From Polaromonas sp. (GTDB lineage Bacteria > Pseudomonadota > Gammaproteobacteria > Burkholderiales > Burkholderiaceae_C): 64,000 nt of DNA. Positions within the stretch are counted from its first letter, which is position 1; each line of letters starts with the position of its first letter. Positions 52,999 to 61,499 of the stretch are shown piece after piece. The notes beneath the pieces are model-generated. The model was given only the letters and a program-made list of their open reading frames with translations, was not told the origin of the DNA and ran no database searches. Location: positions 62,001 to 126,000 of the forward strand of contig JAAFJR010000007.1 in NCBI GenBank assembly GCA_013298945.1. Direction: 5' to 3'. Both the position numbers and the translations under genes were made by a program.

Positions 52999-53313
52999 AT
53001 GAGCATCGAAATTTATCGCTTCGATAACAATGCCCGAGAAATCATCTACGCCACCAGCACCTACAAAATCCCTGTCGCCAGCGATGTGCCCGAGCATTTC
53101 AACGTGACTTTGTTTGATGGCCAAAACGTCAGATCCACACCCTTTAGAAGCAAAGCCGTAGGCGAGCCACCCTTGATGCTGGCCTTGTCCGCTTACTTCG
53201 CGATCCGCGATGCAGTAAGCGCCAGCGCCAACCACAAAGCCCCCGTCTTCATGGACGCACCCGCCACGCCAGAGCGTATTTTGATGGCGTGTGAGGCTTT
53301 GAAGAAGGCGTAG
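52999..53313 (+). pseudogene. xdhB: Remnant of xanthine dehydrogenase large subunit (xdhB), C-terminal part
   Basis: About 104 residues that match the very C-terminus of XdhB molybdopterin subunits: ATSTYKIPVASDVPEHFNV, SKAVGEPPLMLALSAYFAIRD and DAPATPERILMACEALKK are its signature. A full XdhB is around 780 residues; the rest, and XdhA, are absent. An ATG opens the frame 11 bp after the patatin stop, but the fragment lacks the cofactor core and is not expected to work. It points to a deletion at this site. Confidence 0.8.
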
Positions 53314-53388
53314 TTTTTACTAAAGGCGCTAACTAAAAATAACTGGGCATTCGCAGCCGGCCGAGATTAGTCCGAACTGAGAAGCATG

Positions 53389-54432
53389 TTAAGCCTCAGT
53401 GGAAGGAGCGGCATCTGGGATTTCTTGTTCATTGAAGTAGTGCCCCTCGGTGTCCGATACGGCGCGCCAATCGGCAAGCTTGACTGAGAAACCCTTCTTA
53501 GCGATTTCCCTCCCAACCAAGCGCAAGTACTCTATGTCAGGCTCAAATGAGCCTAGTCCGAGCACCTGCCGACCGATGGTCGTAAGCAGGTACATCTCGA
53601 AAACAAGCGTTTTCGAGGCATCCTCGTGCTCCACGATAAGTGCCTTGCTGTGCGAGATGAGCGCCCGGATGAATTTGCCTTCCATGATTGACTTGTAGGT
53701 GGAACTCAGTCCTAGACCCTCGACTCCAGAGACAACCCCCAAGTCTTGCATTTCTAGCAGAATCGAAAATGACAGGCCATTGGATTCAAGGTGTTTCTTT
53801 TGGCCGCGAGCTACGCGCCCGTCTATGACGTAGCTCGCTAATTTGCTAATCATTTCCGCCTCACCCTTGGAAAGCGTCTTTAGAAACTCCAGCGTCCGAA
53901 TAGAGTACGTCCCAGGTGCCTTCACCTCACCTGCTAAAACACTGCCCCACAGCCGTTGCAGATCCTCAGTAGAAACTTTGCCGGAGTACTCTCGCCATGC
54001 GAATAGCCAGTCTTCGTCTACATTCCGGCCAGATGGAGCCTGCTCGTCGGTTGCAAGTTGCTCTTCCGCAAAAAGGATGGCCTTCGTTGAGTTAATTTCT
54101 GCGCGAGCTGCTGCTGCCGCAGCAGCCCTGCTACCGTACTCTACAGCTGTGGAAAACGCTAACGTAGGCTCAATGCGCTCATTAGCGGGAGGACGGATGC
54201 CCATCGCGTTTGTGAGCAGCAACGTGCCATCTGGACGGAGTTGTTTTTTGCCGGAGCGGATGTCAGCGGCATCCGTTTCTGCTTGCGCCAACATGAGGAT
54301 TTCATGCTGACGAACCTCGTTTCTTGCCCTGCCTTCACGGCCAGCTTGCCACGGCGACAGCAATGACCCGATCCCCTTCTCTGCCAGTGTTTCCCAAAGT
54401 TTGATAACTAGCTTTTCGCCGGGAAAGTCCAT
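53389..54432 (-). CDS. DUF2806-like protein of unknown function
   Basis: A 347-residue soluble protein. The central part VDEDWLFAWREYSGKVSTEDLQRLWGSVLAGEVKAPGTYS (described here as DEDWLFAW, QRLWGSVLAGE, PGTYSIRTLEFL) resembles DUF2806/TIGR03899 proteins, which occur scattered and often near mobile or defence genes. An Ala-rich helix (about residues 105-120) lies before it. AGGTGATGAA precedes the ATG. The upstream region holds a TTTGTC/GACAAA palindrome, possibly a self-regulatory site. Isolated gene, likely acquired. Confidence 0.6.
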   Translation of the reverse strand: MDFPGEKLVIKLWETLAEKGIGSLLSPWQAGREGRARNEVRQHEILMLAQAETDAADIRSGKKQLRPDGTLLLTNAMGIRPPANERIEPTLAFSTAVEYGSRAAAAAAARAEINSTKAILFAEEQLATDEQAPSGRNVDEDWLFAWREYSGKVSTEDLQRLWGSVLAGEVKAPGTYSIRTLEFLKTLSKGEAEMISKLASYVIDGRVARGQKKHLESNGLSFSILLEMQDLGVVSGVEGLGLSSTYKSIMEGKFIRALISHSKALIVEHEDASKTLVFEMYLLTTIGRQVLGLGSFEPDIEYLRLVGREIAKKGFSVKLADWRAVSDTEGHYFNEQEIPDAAPSTEA

Positions 54433-54503
54433 TTCATCACCTGAGGATTAACGTGTTTTATTTGTCATGTCCTCAATATAACAGATAACACTGCAACAAA
54501 ATC

Positions 54504-54523
54504 TTTGTCATGAATAGGACAAA
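54504..54523. promoter_or_regulatory. TTTGTC/GACAAA dyad upstream of the DUF2806-like gene
   Basis: TTTGTC (54504-54509) faces GACAAA (54518-54523) around 8 bases. A half-site TTTGTCATG recurs at about 54461, nearer the gene. Candidate operator; no regulator is known. Confidence 0.45.
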
Positions 54524-54603
54524 TAGCTTTCGTTGTGAGCGTTCTATTTGTTTGTCTGCTGAGCGGGCTTATGCGCATTGGGTGCGGATGTTGATAATCA
54601 CGA

Positions 54604-57138
54604 TTAAATCGGCGTCAGCTTAGCCACACTCAACGCCAACCACTTTGTGCCATGACGCGGGAAGTTGACTTGGGCTTTGGCGTCAGCACCTAAGCCTTCA
54701 AGCGTTAAAAGCTTTCCCTCCCCAAATTTAGGGTGAAAAACTTGCATGCCCGCACGCAAACCATGGGCGGGTTCGGCCTTTTGTTGCGGCACGACGGGAG
54801 AACCAAAACGCTCTAAATTGCCTGAATTTTGACTATTTACCCCAAAATTAGTGCCAAATCCACCTCTAGCCGGCGTATTTGTTGCCTGATAAGCTCCTGA
54901 ATTAATAGCAGAATTAAATCCTGAACCGAAGTTGGATGTTTTCGGGCTGATCCATTTCAAGGCATCTTCGGGCAATTCGTCAAAAAACCGGCTCTTCAAG
55001 TTGTAGCGGGTTTGACCATGCAACATGCGGGTTTGCGAATGGCTGAGGTACAGGCGTTTGCGGGCACGGGTGATGGCGACGTACATCAGGCGGCGCTCTT
55101 CTTCCAAACCGCCAACGTCAGACATGGAGTTTTCATGCGGAAAAAGGCCTTCTTCCATGCCGCCAATGAACACGCAGTCAAACTCCAAGCCTTTGGAAGC
55201 GTGAACGGTCATCAGCTGAATCGCGTCTTGCCCAGCTTGGGCCTGGTTGTCGCCTGATTCGAGCGCGGCGTGGGTGAGGAATGCGTTGAGCGGGGACATG
55301 GTTTCGCCGGTGGCAAATTCTGCATCTAGCGCTTTGTCGGCTTCTGCTTGAACGGAAAAATCTATGCCTTGGCTGGCAGGGCTTTGGGTTAATTCTTGGG
55401 TGAAGTTTTTACCTTGCTCTTTACTTGTGTCCTCTGCGGGCATGGCTACAGCGCTGCGTCCAAAGCCTTCGATGGTGACAAAGCTCTCTGCCGCATTAAC
55501 CAGCTCTTCCAAGTTTTCTATGCGGTCTGCGCCTTCACGGTCGGCTTTATAGTGTTCGATCAAACCGCTGTGGTCTAGCAGCAGTTCGATGATTTCCCGC
55601 AAGGTTGCGCCCTGTGTTTTCTCTCGCAACACATCGATTTTGGCAACAAATGCTCCAATGTTGATGCCGGCTTTGCCACCGACCAAGCTCACCGCATCAC
55701 ACAGTGAACAGCCGGCCGCTTTGGCTGCGTCTTGCAGCTGTTCAATGCTGCGTGCGCCAATGCCGCGTGGTGGAAAATTCACCACACGCAGGAAACTGGT
55801 GTCGTCCAGCGGGTTTTCTAAAAGTCTCAAATAAGCCAAGGCGTGCTTGATTTCAGCGCGCTCAAAAAAGCGCAAACCGCCATAGACGCGGTAGGGCATG
55901 GCTGCGTTGAACAGCGCGGTTTCAATGACACGGCTTTGCGCATTGCTGCGATAAAGAACCGCAATCTCTTTTTTGTCAACACTGCCTTCTGAGCCATCTC
56001 CCTTGACCAACTGTTTGATTTCATCAACCAACCAAGCGGCTTCCGCATAGTCACTGACCGATTCCACCACCCGCACCGGCTCGCCAGGCCCTTGGCTGGT
56101 GCGCAGGTTTTTACCCAAACGCTTGCTGTTGTGGCTGATCAGCTCGTTGGCAGAATCCAAAATATTACTACCGCTGCGGTAGTTTTCTTCTAGTTTGATT
56201 TGGTGTTCGACCTTGAATTCGCGCACAAAATCAGCCATGTTGCCGACCCGCGCACCTCGAAAGGCGTAAATACTCTGGTCATCGTCACCCACCGCCATAA
56301 CGTTGCCTGTAGGCTTGAAGTCTGCGCCCAGTGCGGTATTCAAAGTATTGCTACCGCCTGCCAGCATTTTGATCCAAGCGTATTGCAGGCGGTTGGTGTC
56401 CTGAAACTCGTCGATCAAAATATGCCGAAAGCGACGCTGGTAGTGCTCGCGCACAGGGTCGTTGTCGCGTAGCAGCTCGTAGCTGCGCAGCATCAGTTCA
56501 CCAAAGTCCACCACGCCTTCGCGCTGGCATTGCTCTTCGTACAGGTCGTAAAGTTCGATCTTTTTACGGGTATCTGGGTCTTTGGCGTCCACGTCTTTGG
56601 GACGCTGGCCATCTTCTTTGCAGCCGGCAATGAACCACATCAGCTGCTTGGGCGGGAAGCGCTCATCGTCCACATTGAATTGCTTGCACAGCCGTTTGAT
56701 CGCGCTGAGCTGGTCTTGTGTGTCCAAAATTTGAAAGCTTTGCGGCAAGTTGGCCACTTTGTAGTGAGTGCGCAGCAATCGATTACATAAACCGTGAAAC
56801 GTGCCAATCCACATGCCACGCACGTTGACTGGCAGCATGGCGGTGAGCCGCGTCATCATTTCTTTGGCTGCTTTATTTGTAAAGGTCACCGCCATCACGC
56901 CGCCAGGGGTGATTTGGCCGGTTTGCAGCAGCCAAGCGATACGGGTGGTTAAAACCCTCGTTTTGCCTGAGCCAGCACCCGCCAAAATAAGGGCATGGCC
57001 ATTGGGCAACGTAACTGCTGCTAACTGCTCAGGATTTAGGTTATTTAACAAACCGCCTGCGTTGGAGGGGAAATTTGCTGGTCGTGACGGTGAAGGCAGC
57101 ACGACTTCAGTGGAAAAAGCTTGATTTTCAGAAAACAT
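54604..57138 (-). CDS. uvrD: UvrD/Rep-type ATP-dependent DNA helicase
   Basis: An 844-residue superfamily 1A helicase for nucleotide excision and mismatch repair. Motifs: Q motif LNPEQLAAV, Walker A AGAGSGKTR, Walker B IDEFQDTN, VGDDDQSIYAFRGA, LEENYRSGSNIL, TVHASKGLEFDCVF and VAITRARKRLY. The C-terminal Gly/Asn-rich linker (residues about 742-758, SAINSGAYQATNTPARGG) is encoded by a dispersed repeat, followed by a Tudor-like end HPKFGEGKLL. The frame is open further upstream to 57378, but that part overlaps guaC and has no homology; ATG at 57138 (MFSENQ) is the likely start. Confidence 0.95.
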   Translation of the reverse strand: MFSENQAFSTEVVLPSPSRPANFPSNAGGLLNNLNPEQLAAVTLPNGHALILAGAGSGKTRVLTTRIAWLLQTGQITPGGVMAVTFTNKAAKEMMTRLTAMLPVNVRGMWIGTFHGLCNRLLRTHYKVANLPQSFQILDTQDQLSAIKRLCKQFNVDDERFPPKQLMWFIAGCKEDGQRPKDVDAKDPDTRKKIELYDLYEEQCQREGVVDFGELMLRSYELLRDNDPVREHYQRRFRHILIDEFQDTNRLQYAWIKMLAGGSNTLNTALGADFKPTGNVMAVGDDDQSIYAFRGARVGNMADFVREFKVEHQIKLEENYRSGSNILDSANELISHNSKRLGKNLRTSQGPGEPVRVVESVSDYAEAAWLVDEIKQLVKGDGSEGSVDKKEIAVLYRSNAQSRVIETALFNAAMPYRVYGGLRFFERAEIKHALAYLRLLENPLDDTSFLRVVNFPPRGIGARSIEQLQDAAKAAGCSLCDAVSLVGGKAGINIGAFVAKIDVLREKTQGATLREIIELLLDHSGLIEHYKADREGADRIENLEELVNAAESFVTIEGFGRSAVAMPAEDTSKEQGKNFTQELTQSPASQGIDFSVQAEADKALDAEFATGETMSPLNAFLTHAALESGDNQAQAGQDAIQLMTVHASKGLEFDCVFIGGMEEGLFPHENSMSDVGGLEEERRLMYVAITRARKRLYLSHSQTRMLHGQTRYNLKSRFFDELPEDALKWISPKTSNFGSGFNSAINSGAYQATNTPARGGFGTNFGVNSQNSGNLERFGSPVVPQQKAEPAHGLRAGMQVFHPKFGEGKLLTLEGLGADAKAQVNFPRHGTKWLALSVAKLTPI
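54863..54913 (+). repeat. Dispersed hairpin repeat, copy 12 (in frame in uvrD)
   Basis: TAGCCGGCGTATTTGTTGCC, then a partly decayed GCT...AGC arm pair. Antisense to uvrD; it encodes AYQATNTPARG in a flexible linker. Confidence 0.9.
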
Positions 57139-57144
57139 GAGCCA

Positions 57145-57173
57145 TTGTAGGAAGTTTCCGAAGCTGATAGAAT
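57145..57173 (+). promoter_or_regulatory. Candidate sigma-70 promoter of guaC
   Basis: TTGTAG (57145-57150), 17 bases, TAGAAT (57168-57173). It predicts a start near 57180, right at the hairpin that follows. Confidence 0.5.
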
Positions 57174-57178
57174 CAAGC

Positions 57179-57213
57179 ACCGGGCTCAAGCAATTGTGGC
57201 TCGGTTTTTTTTT
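57179..57213 (+). terminator. Terminator-like hairpin in the guaC leader
   Basis: ACCGGGC and GCTCGGT pair over seven positions (one G-T) and are followed by nine T. It precedes guaC, with no gene upstream on this strand, so it may be an attenuator or the end of a very short transcript. Confidence 0.65.
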
Positions 57214-57251
57214 CGCCTTTTTTTTATTACTTGCCTTGAAGGACGACAACC

Positions 57252-58229
57252 GTGGAAATTTTTGACTACGACAATGTGCTACTTTTGCCACGTAAATGCC
57301 GTGTAGAAAGCCGCTCGGAGTGCGATGCAAGCATCGAGCTGGGTGGGCGTAAGTTCCGCATTCCGGTCGTACCTGCAAATATGAAAACGGTCATCAATGT
57401 GCCTTTGTGCATTTGGTTGGCGAAAAATGGCTATTTTTACGTGATGCATAGGTTTGACTTGGACAACATCGAGTTCGTCAAAGACATGCGAGCAGCGGGT
57501 GTTTTTGCATCAATTTCTCTCGGCGTCAAACAAGCAGACTACGAAACCGTCGATGCGCTCAAAGCGCAGGACCTTGCGCCAGACTACATCACTATCGACA
57601 TCGCCCACGGCCATGCGGACAGTGTAAAAAACATGATTGGATATTTGAAAGAAAAGCTGCCCAACTCGTTTGTCATTGCTGGCAATGTGGGTACGCCAGA
57701 AGGCATCATTGACCTTGAAAACTGGGGTGCGGATGCAACCAAGGTAGGCATTGGCCCAGGTAAAGTGTGCATTACTCGCTTAAAAACAGGTTTTGGCACG
57801 GGCGGCTGGCAACTTAGCGCTCTGAAGTGGTGCGCGCGTGTGGCAACCAAACCTATCATCGCCGATGGTGGCATTCGCGAGCATGGCGACATTGCTAAAT
57901 CGATCCGATTCGGTGCGACCATGGTCATGATCGGTTCTATGTTGGCGGGTCTTGAAGAAAGCCCCGGAACAACAGTTGAAGTCGATGGCAAGCTCTACAA
58001 AGAATATTACGGCAGCGCGTCTGATTTCAACAAAGGTGAGTACAAGCACGTAGAAGGCAAACGCATCTTGGAACCTATTAAAGGCACCTTGAAAGACACC
58101 TTGATCGAGATGGAACAAGACGTGCAAAGCTCAATCAGTTATTCGGGCGGCAAAAAACTGCTCGATATTCGCAAAGTGAACTACGTGCTACTCGGAGGCG
58201 ACAATGCCGGCGAGCATTTGTTGATGTAG
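57252..58229 (+). CDS. guaC: GMP reductase
   Basis: A 325-residue GMP reductase of the short GuaC type (no CBS domains), which converts GMP to IMP with NADPH and links guanine and adenine pools. [14 protein letters not shown] at the start, [14 protein letters not shown], the catalytic Cys in [20 protein letters not shown] and [20 protein letters not shown] are diagnostic. The start codon is GTG; GAAGGA 8 bases upstream supports it. A terminator-like hairpin stands in the leader. Divergent from uvrD. Confidence 0.95.
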   Translation: MEIFDYDNVLLLPRKCRVESRSECDASIELGGRKFRIPVVPANMKTVINVPLCIWLAKNGYFYVMHRFDLDNIEFVKDMRAAGVFASISLGVKQADYETVDALKAQDLAPDYITIDIAHGHADSVKNMIGYLKEKLPNSFVIAGNVGTPEGIIDLENWGADATKVGIGPGKVCITRLKTGFGTGGWQLSALKWCARVATKPIIADGGIREHGDIAKSIRFGATMVMIGSMLAGLEESPGTTVEVDGKLYKEYYGSASDFNKGEYKHVEGKRILEPIKGTLKDTLIEMEQDVQSSISYSGGKKLLDIRKVNYVLLGGDNAGEHLLM

Positions 58230-58242
58230 TTGTTTGAAAAAA

Positions 58243-59112
58243 TTACTTTTTTAGAAGTTCTTGTGCCAGCTGGTGTAACCGTGACTCAGGCTGGCACAAA
58301 CTCTCTAATACCGTGAAGTGGTTTAAACCCGGTAATTGCTCACTTACTGGAACTGTTGACTTACCCCAATCGTCCTGAATCAATTGGTTGTGTCGCAAAA
58401 ATTCCGGCGACTCATCACCACCGACCACACTGTACAACTGGCCTTGTTTCGGGGCTGGCATCCAAGCTGGGCTGATACGTTTTACCTCAGCGGCTGTTAA
58501 ATGCAACGAATCCTGCAAATACGGGCTGTGCATGGGAGTTTCCATTTCAAACAAACCCGAAATTGACAGCGCATTTTTAACCACATTGGCAGGCAAGGTT
58601 GCATCATGCTTTTGCCACAGACAACTCAGCAGCATGGCGACCAAATGTCCACCAGCTGAATGTCCAGCAACTGTGATGCGTTTAGGGTCACCGCCATATT
58701 TGTCTATGTTTTTATAAACCCACGCCACGGCATTAACAAGCTGCAGAACGATATCTGAAACCCTGACTTCAGGGCATAAGCTGTAATTAGGAATAACGAC
58801 ACAGCTACCCTCCTTGGTGAAAGCTGGCGCTAAGAAAGATTGATCTGCTTTGTCAAGTGAACGCCAATAACCACCATGGATAAAGATCAAAACAGGCGCA
58901 GCATTAGGGGAAGAAGTTTTTGAGGATGTACTAGGGAAAATATCTACCTTTTCCTTGTCACCTAAGCCATAGGCCACATCAAGTTTGCAATCGACTGTTT
59001 GCCGAGCTGCTGATGAGTCTTGCGTCCATCGCTGCAACATGTCCATACACTCAGGAACGAGCAGGCGATTGTTGTAAAGTTTGTCTAGTGCTGCCGCGTC
59101 ATGTTTTGCCAT
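58243..59112 (-). CDS. Alpha/beta hydrolase, kynurenine formamidase-like
   Basis: A 289-residue hydrolase. The oxyanion motif HGGYW (about residue 78) and the nucleophile elbow GHSAGGHL are those of arylformamidase-like esterases. A catalytic Asp/His pair is expected near GGDESPEF and LNHFTVLE, both present. No tryptophan-catabolism genes are nearby, so the substrate is open. Convergent with guaC (13-bp gap). Confidence 0.85.
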   Translation of the reverse strand: MAKHDAAALDKLYNNRLLVPECMDMLQRWTQDSSAARQTVDCKLDVAYGLGDKEKVDIFPSTSSKTSSPNAAPVLIFIHGGYWRSLDKADQSFLAPAFTKEGSCVVIPNYSLCPEVRVSDIVLQLVNAVAWVYKNIDKYGGDPKRITVAGHSAGGHLVAMLLSCLWQKHDATLPANVVKNALSISGLFEMETPMHSPYLQDSLHLTAAEVKRISPAWMPAPKQGQLYSVVGGDESPEFLRHNQLIQDDWGKSTVPVSEQLPGLNHFTVLESLCQPESRLHQLAQELLKK

Positions 59113-59150
59113 GGGTTATCGTCCGTTACTTTATTTATTCAAAGTAATAA

Positions 59151-59708
59151 TTATCCTGACAAACGAGATGTCTTTGGCACATGCGCCATTAAAAACTCCA
59201 TTTGGTCCGCCAAGATTCGGCGATTTCGCAAAATGAAGTCTTCCCATAAGCTTGGCACATATGGCGCGTATAGCAATGGCATGTTGGCCTGCTCAGGCGT
59301 GCGGCTGCTTTTGCGGTGATTGCAAGCGCGGCAAGCTGTGACCACGTTCATCCAATTGTCGATGCCATTTTGCGCGAACGGAATGATGTGCTCACGGGTT
59401 AGTTCTTGTTCTGCAAACCCGTTGCCGCAGTAAGCGCAAACATTGCGGTCACGTATGAATAATTTACCGTTGGTTAAGCCGGGTTTGGATAAAAACGGGT
59501 TATTTTTCGGTACGCCGCGTGTGCCGATGATGCTGTTGACGGTGATGATGGATTGCTCACCCGTGATGGCGTTGTGCCCGCCATGGTACACCGCGACTTG
59601 CCTGCCAGATTCCCAGCGGACGTCTTTACAGGCATAGTGAATCACCGCTTCTTCTAGCGATATCCAAGACTGGGGTAGCCCTTGGGCTGACAATTTCAAA
59701 ACTTTCAA
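59151..59708 (-). CDS. HNH endonuclease
   Basis: A 185-residue HNH nuclease. The zinc-binding and active-site core is CAYCGNGF, then LTREHIIPFAQNGIDNWMNVVTACRACNHRK (two CxxC pairs and the EHI, N and N/H positions; shown as REHIIP, NWMNVV, CRACNHRK). N-terminal half has a beta segment with ITVNSIIGTRG. Related proteins are common in Burkholderiales as free-standing genes. Whether it is a restriction enzyme or other nuclease is unknown. Confidence 0.87.
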   Translation of the reverse strand: MKVLKLSAQGLPQSWISLEEAVIHYACKDVRWESGRQVAVYHGGHNAITGEQSIITVNSIIGTRGVPKNNPFLSKPGLTNGKLFIRDRNVCAYCGNGFAEQELTREHIIPFAQNGIDNWMNVVTACRACNHRKSSRTPEQANMPLLYAPYVPSLWEDFILRNRRILADQMEFLMAHVPKTSRLSG

Positions 59709-59794
59709 AATTCTTCCTCCATTGCCGTCAAAGAAGTCACTTGAACCTCCAATATACTCGGTTTAGAAGACAAACTGTTGATGCAATCCAATTT

Positions 59795-59800
59795 GAAGGA
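59795..59800 (+). promoter_or_regulatory. Ribosome binding site that sets the thioesterase start
   Basis: GAAGGA lies 7 bases before ATG 59808. Confidence 0.7.
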
Positions 59801-59807
59801 CGCCACG

Positions 59808-60359
59808 ATGACTAGCCCAGAATCAATCAACCACTTAGATACATGGTTGGAGCAAGAGCAACAAGTACGCGCGATGACGACTACTGGCGTAGGCGCTGGT
59901 GTTGCAACAGCGGCTCAAATTGAAGGTAAAAATGGACTTCAAGTCATGCAAGCGGCATTGAAAGGTGAGCTTCCTTTTGCTGCAATCGCTAAAACACTGG
60001 ACTTTATGTTGATTGAGGTTTCCGAAGGGCGTGCCCTATTTCAAGGCACTCCAGGGCCAGCGCATCTGAACCCTATGGGCGGAATCCACGGTGGCTGGTA
60101 CGCCACGCTGCTAGATTCAGCATTGGGTTGCGCTGTACACACCCTGATGCCTGCTGGACGCGGCTATACCACCGCGGAACTCAGCGTCAACATCGTCAAA
60201 GCGATTTCAGCAAAAGTTTCGCGGGTGCGGGCTGAAGGGAAAGTTATCCATTGCGGCCGGCAACTGGCCACTGCTGAAGCACGTTTGTTTGGACCAGACG
60301 GAACGCTATATGCGCATGCAACCACGACTTGTCTTGTGTTTGAATTACCTAAACGATAA
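59808..60359 (+). CDS. PaaI-family hotdog thioesterase
   Basis: A 183-residue hotdog-fold thioesterase. The acyl-CoA hydrolase core is [27 protein letters not shown] (active-site region [10 protein letters not shown]) and [16 protein letters not shown] at 59808 has GAAGGA 7 bases upstream; an earlier TTG/ATG at 59778/59781 is less likely. It stands 13 bp before gloA and likely shares its transcript. Confidence 0.9.
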   Translation: MTSPESINHLDTWLEQEQQVRAMTTTGVGAGVATAAQIEGKNGLQVMQAALKGELPFAAIAKTLDFMLIEVSEGRALFQGTPGPAHLNPMGGIHGGWYATLLDSALGCAVHTLMPAGRGYTTAELSVNIVKAISAKVSRVRAEGKVIHCGRQLATAEARLFGPDGTLYAHATTTCLVFELPKR

Positions 60360-60372
60360 GGAAGAATTAACC

Positions 60373-60771
60373 ATGCGATTTCTACATACTATGCTGCGCG
60401 TTGGCAACCTACAACGCTCGATTGATTTTTACACCCACGTGTTGGGTATGAAATTGCTACGTACCTCTGAAAACACAGAGTACAAATACAGCTTGGCCTT
60501 TTTAGGTTACGGCAGCAACCCCGAACACGCGGAAATAGAACTAACTTATAACCACGGCGTTGAAAGCTACGAGCTAGGCACAGCTTATGGCCACGTAGCT
60601 TTGGGCGTGCCAAACGTGGCGGCAACGTGTGATGCGATGCGCGCCACAGCTGCCAAATACGGGGGCGCTGTCACCCGCGAAGCTGGTCCCGTCAAGGGCG
60701 GAACAACCATCATCGCGTTTGTGACAGACCCTGATGGTTACAAAATTGAGTTGATACAGCGCGCCGAGTAA
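60373..60771 (+). CDS. gloA: Lactoylglutathione lyase (glyoxalase I)
   Basis: A 132-residue glyoxalase I, which turns the methylglyoxal-glutathione adduct into S-lactoylglutathione. The metal ligands are visible: His5 (MRFLH), Glu in AEIEL (about 56), His in YGHVALGV (about 74) and Glu in GYKIELIQ (about 122). It follows the thioesterase gene by 13 bp; GGAAG precedes the ATG. Convergent with eda. Confidence 0.96.
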   Translation: MRFLHTMLRVGNLQRSIDFYTHVLGMKLLRTSENTEYKYSLAFLGYGSNPEHAEIELTYNHGVESYELGTAYGHVALGVPNVAATCDAMRATAAKYGGAVTREAGPVKGGTTIIAFVTDPDGYKIELIQRAE

Positions 60772-60785
60772 ATCTAGCGCCAATA

Positions 60786-61433
60786 TTATCGTTTTAGCTG
60801 GCTGGCTTCTGTAGCCAACTTGGTAATTCGCGCCCAGTCGCCTGACGCCATCGCATCCGCTGGGGTCAGCCACGAACCGCCCACACATTTAACGTTAGGT
60901 AAACTCAAAAAGTCTGGTGCATTGGTCAGTATCAAACCACCGGTTGGGCAGAAATTGATATCGAAAAACGGGCCGCTCCAAGCTTTCAGCAGCGCAGAAC
61001 CACCTGCTTGCATAGCAGGGAAAAACTTCAACTCGGTAAAGCCATCTTCCTGAGCCATCATGATTTCGCTACCTGTCGCCACACCTGGCAATAACGGCAA
61101 GCCCAGGTCACGACATGCTTTGCCGACAGCACTTGTGTAACCCGGACTGACGGCGAAAACCGCGCCCGCATTGGCTGCCGCTTTGGCATCAGCAGCGCTA
61201 CGAACTGTACCCGCACCAACGACGGCTTCTGGTACTTCTTTAGCGATCGCCTCCATACAAGCCAAGGCTTGCGGTGTGCGTAGCGTCACTTCAAGCATGC
61301 GGATACCACCCGCGACCAAAGCGCGAGCCATAGGCACAGCGTGCGCAACATCGTTCAACACAATCACGGGAATCACAGGGGCGTCTTGCATCACTTGCAA
61401 GGCAGTTAGGTTTTTAAAATCGATTGTTTTCAT
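60786..61433 (-). CDS. eda: KDPG/KHG aldolase
   Basis: A 215-residue class I aldolase that cleaves 2-keto-3-deoxy-6-phosphogluconate to pyruvate and glyceraldehyde 3-phosphate, the last Entner-Doudoroff step. The general acid Glu is in MLEVTLRT, VGAGTV and VSPGYTS follow, and the Schiff-base Lys is in ELKFFPA. CPTGGL and the phosphate-binding loop GGSWLTP are present. It is 66 bp downstream of edd on the same strand. Confidence 0.96.
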   Translation of the reverse strand: MKTIDFKNLTALQVMQDAPVIPVIVLNDVAHAVPMARALVAGGIRMLEVTLRTPQALACMEAIAKEVPEAVVGAGTVRSAADAKAAANAGAVFAVSPGYTSAVGKACRDLGLPLLPGVATGSEIMMAQEDGFTELKFFPAMQAGGSALLKAWSGPFFDINFCPTGGLILTNAPDFLSLPNVKCVGGSWLTPADAMASGDWARITKLATEASQLKR

Positions 61434-61499
61434 AAATTCTTTTATTTAGTTTTCGTTGCCATATTTAAAGTGGTGCGATGAAGTACTTAGTGGTAGTAC

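Noticed and set aside
57139-57378. N-terminal extension of UvrD
   Set aside because: It overlaps guaC and its promoter on the other strand and has no similarity to UvrD; MFSENQ at 57138 is a better start.
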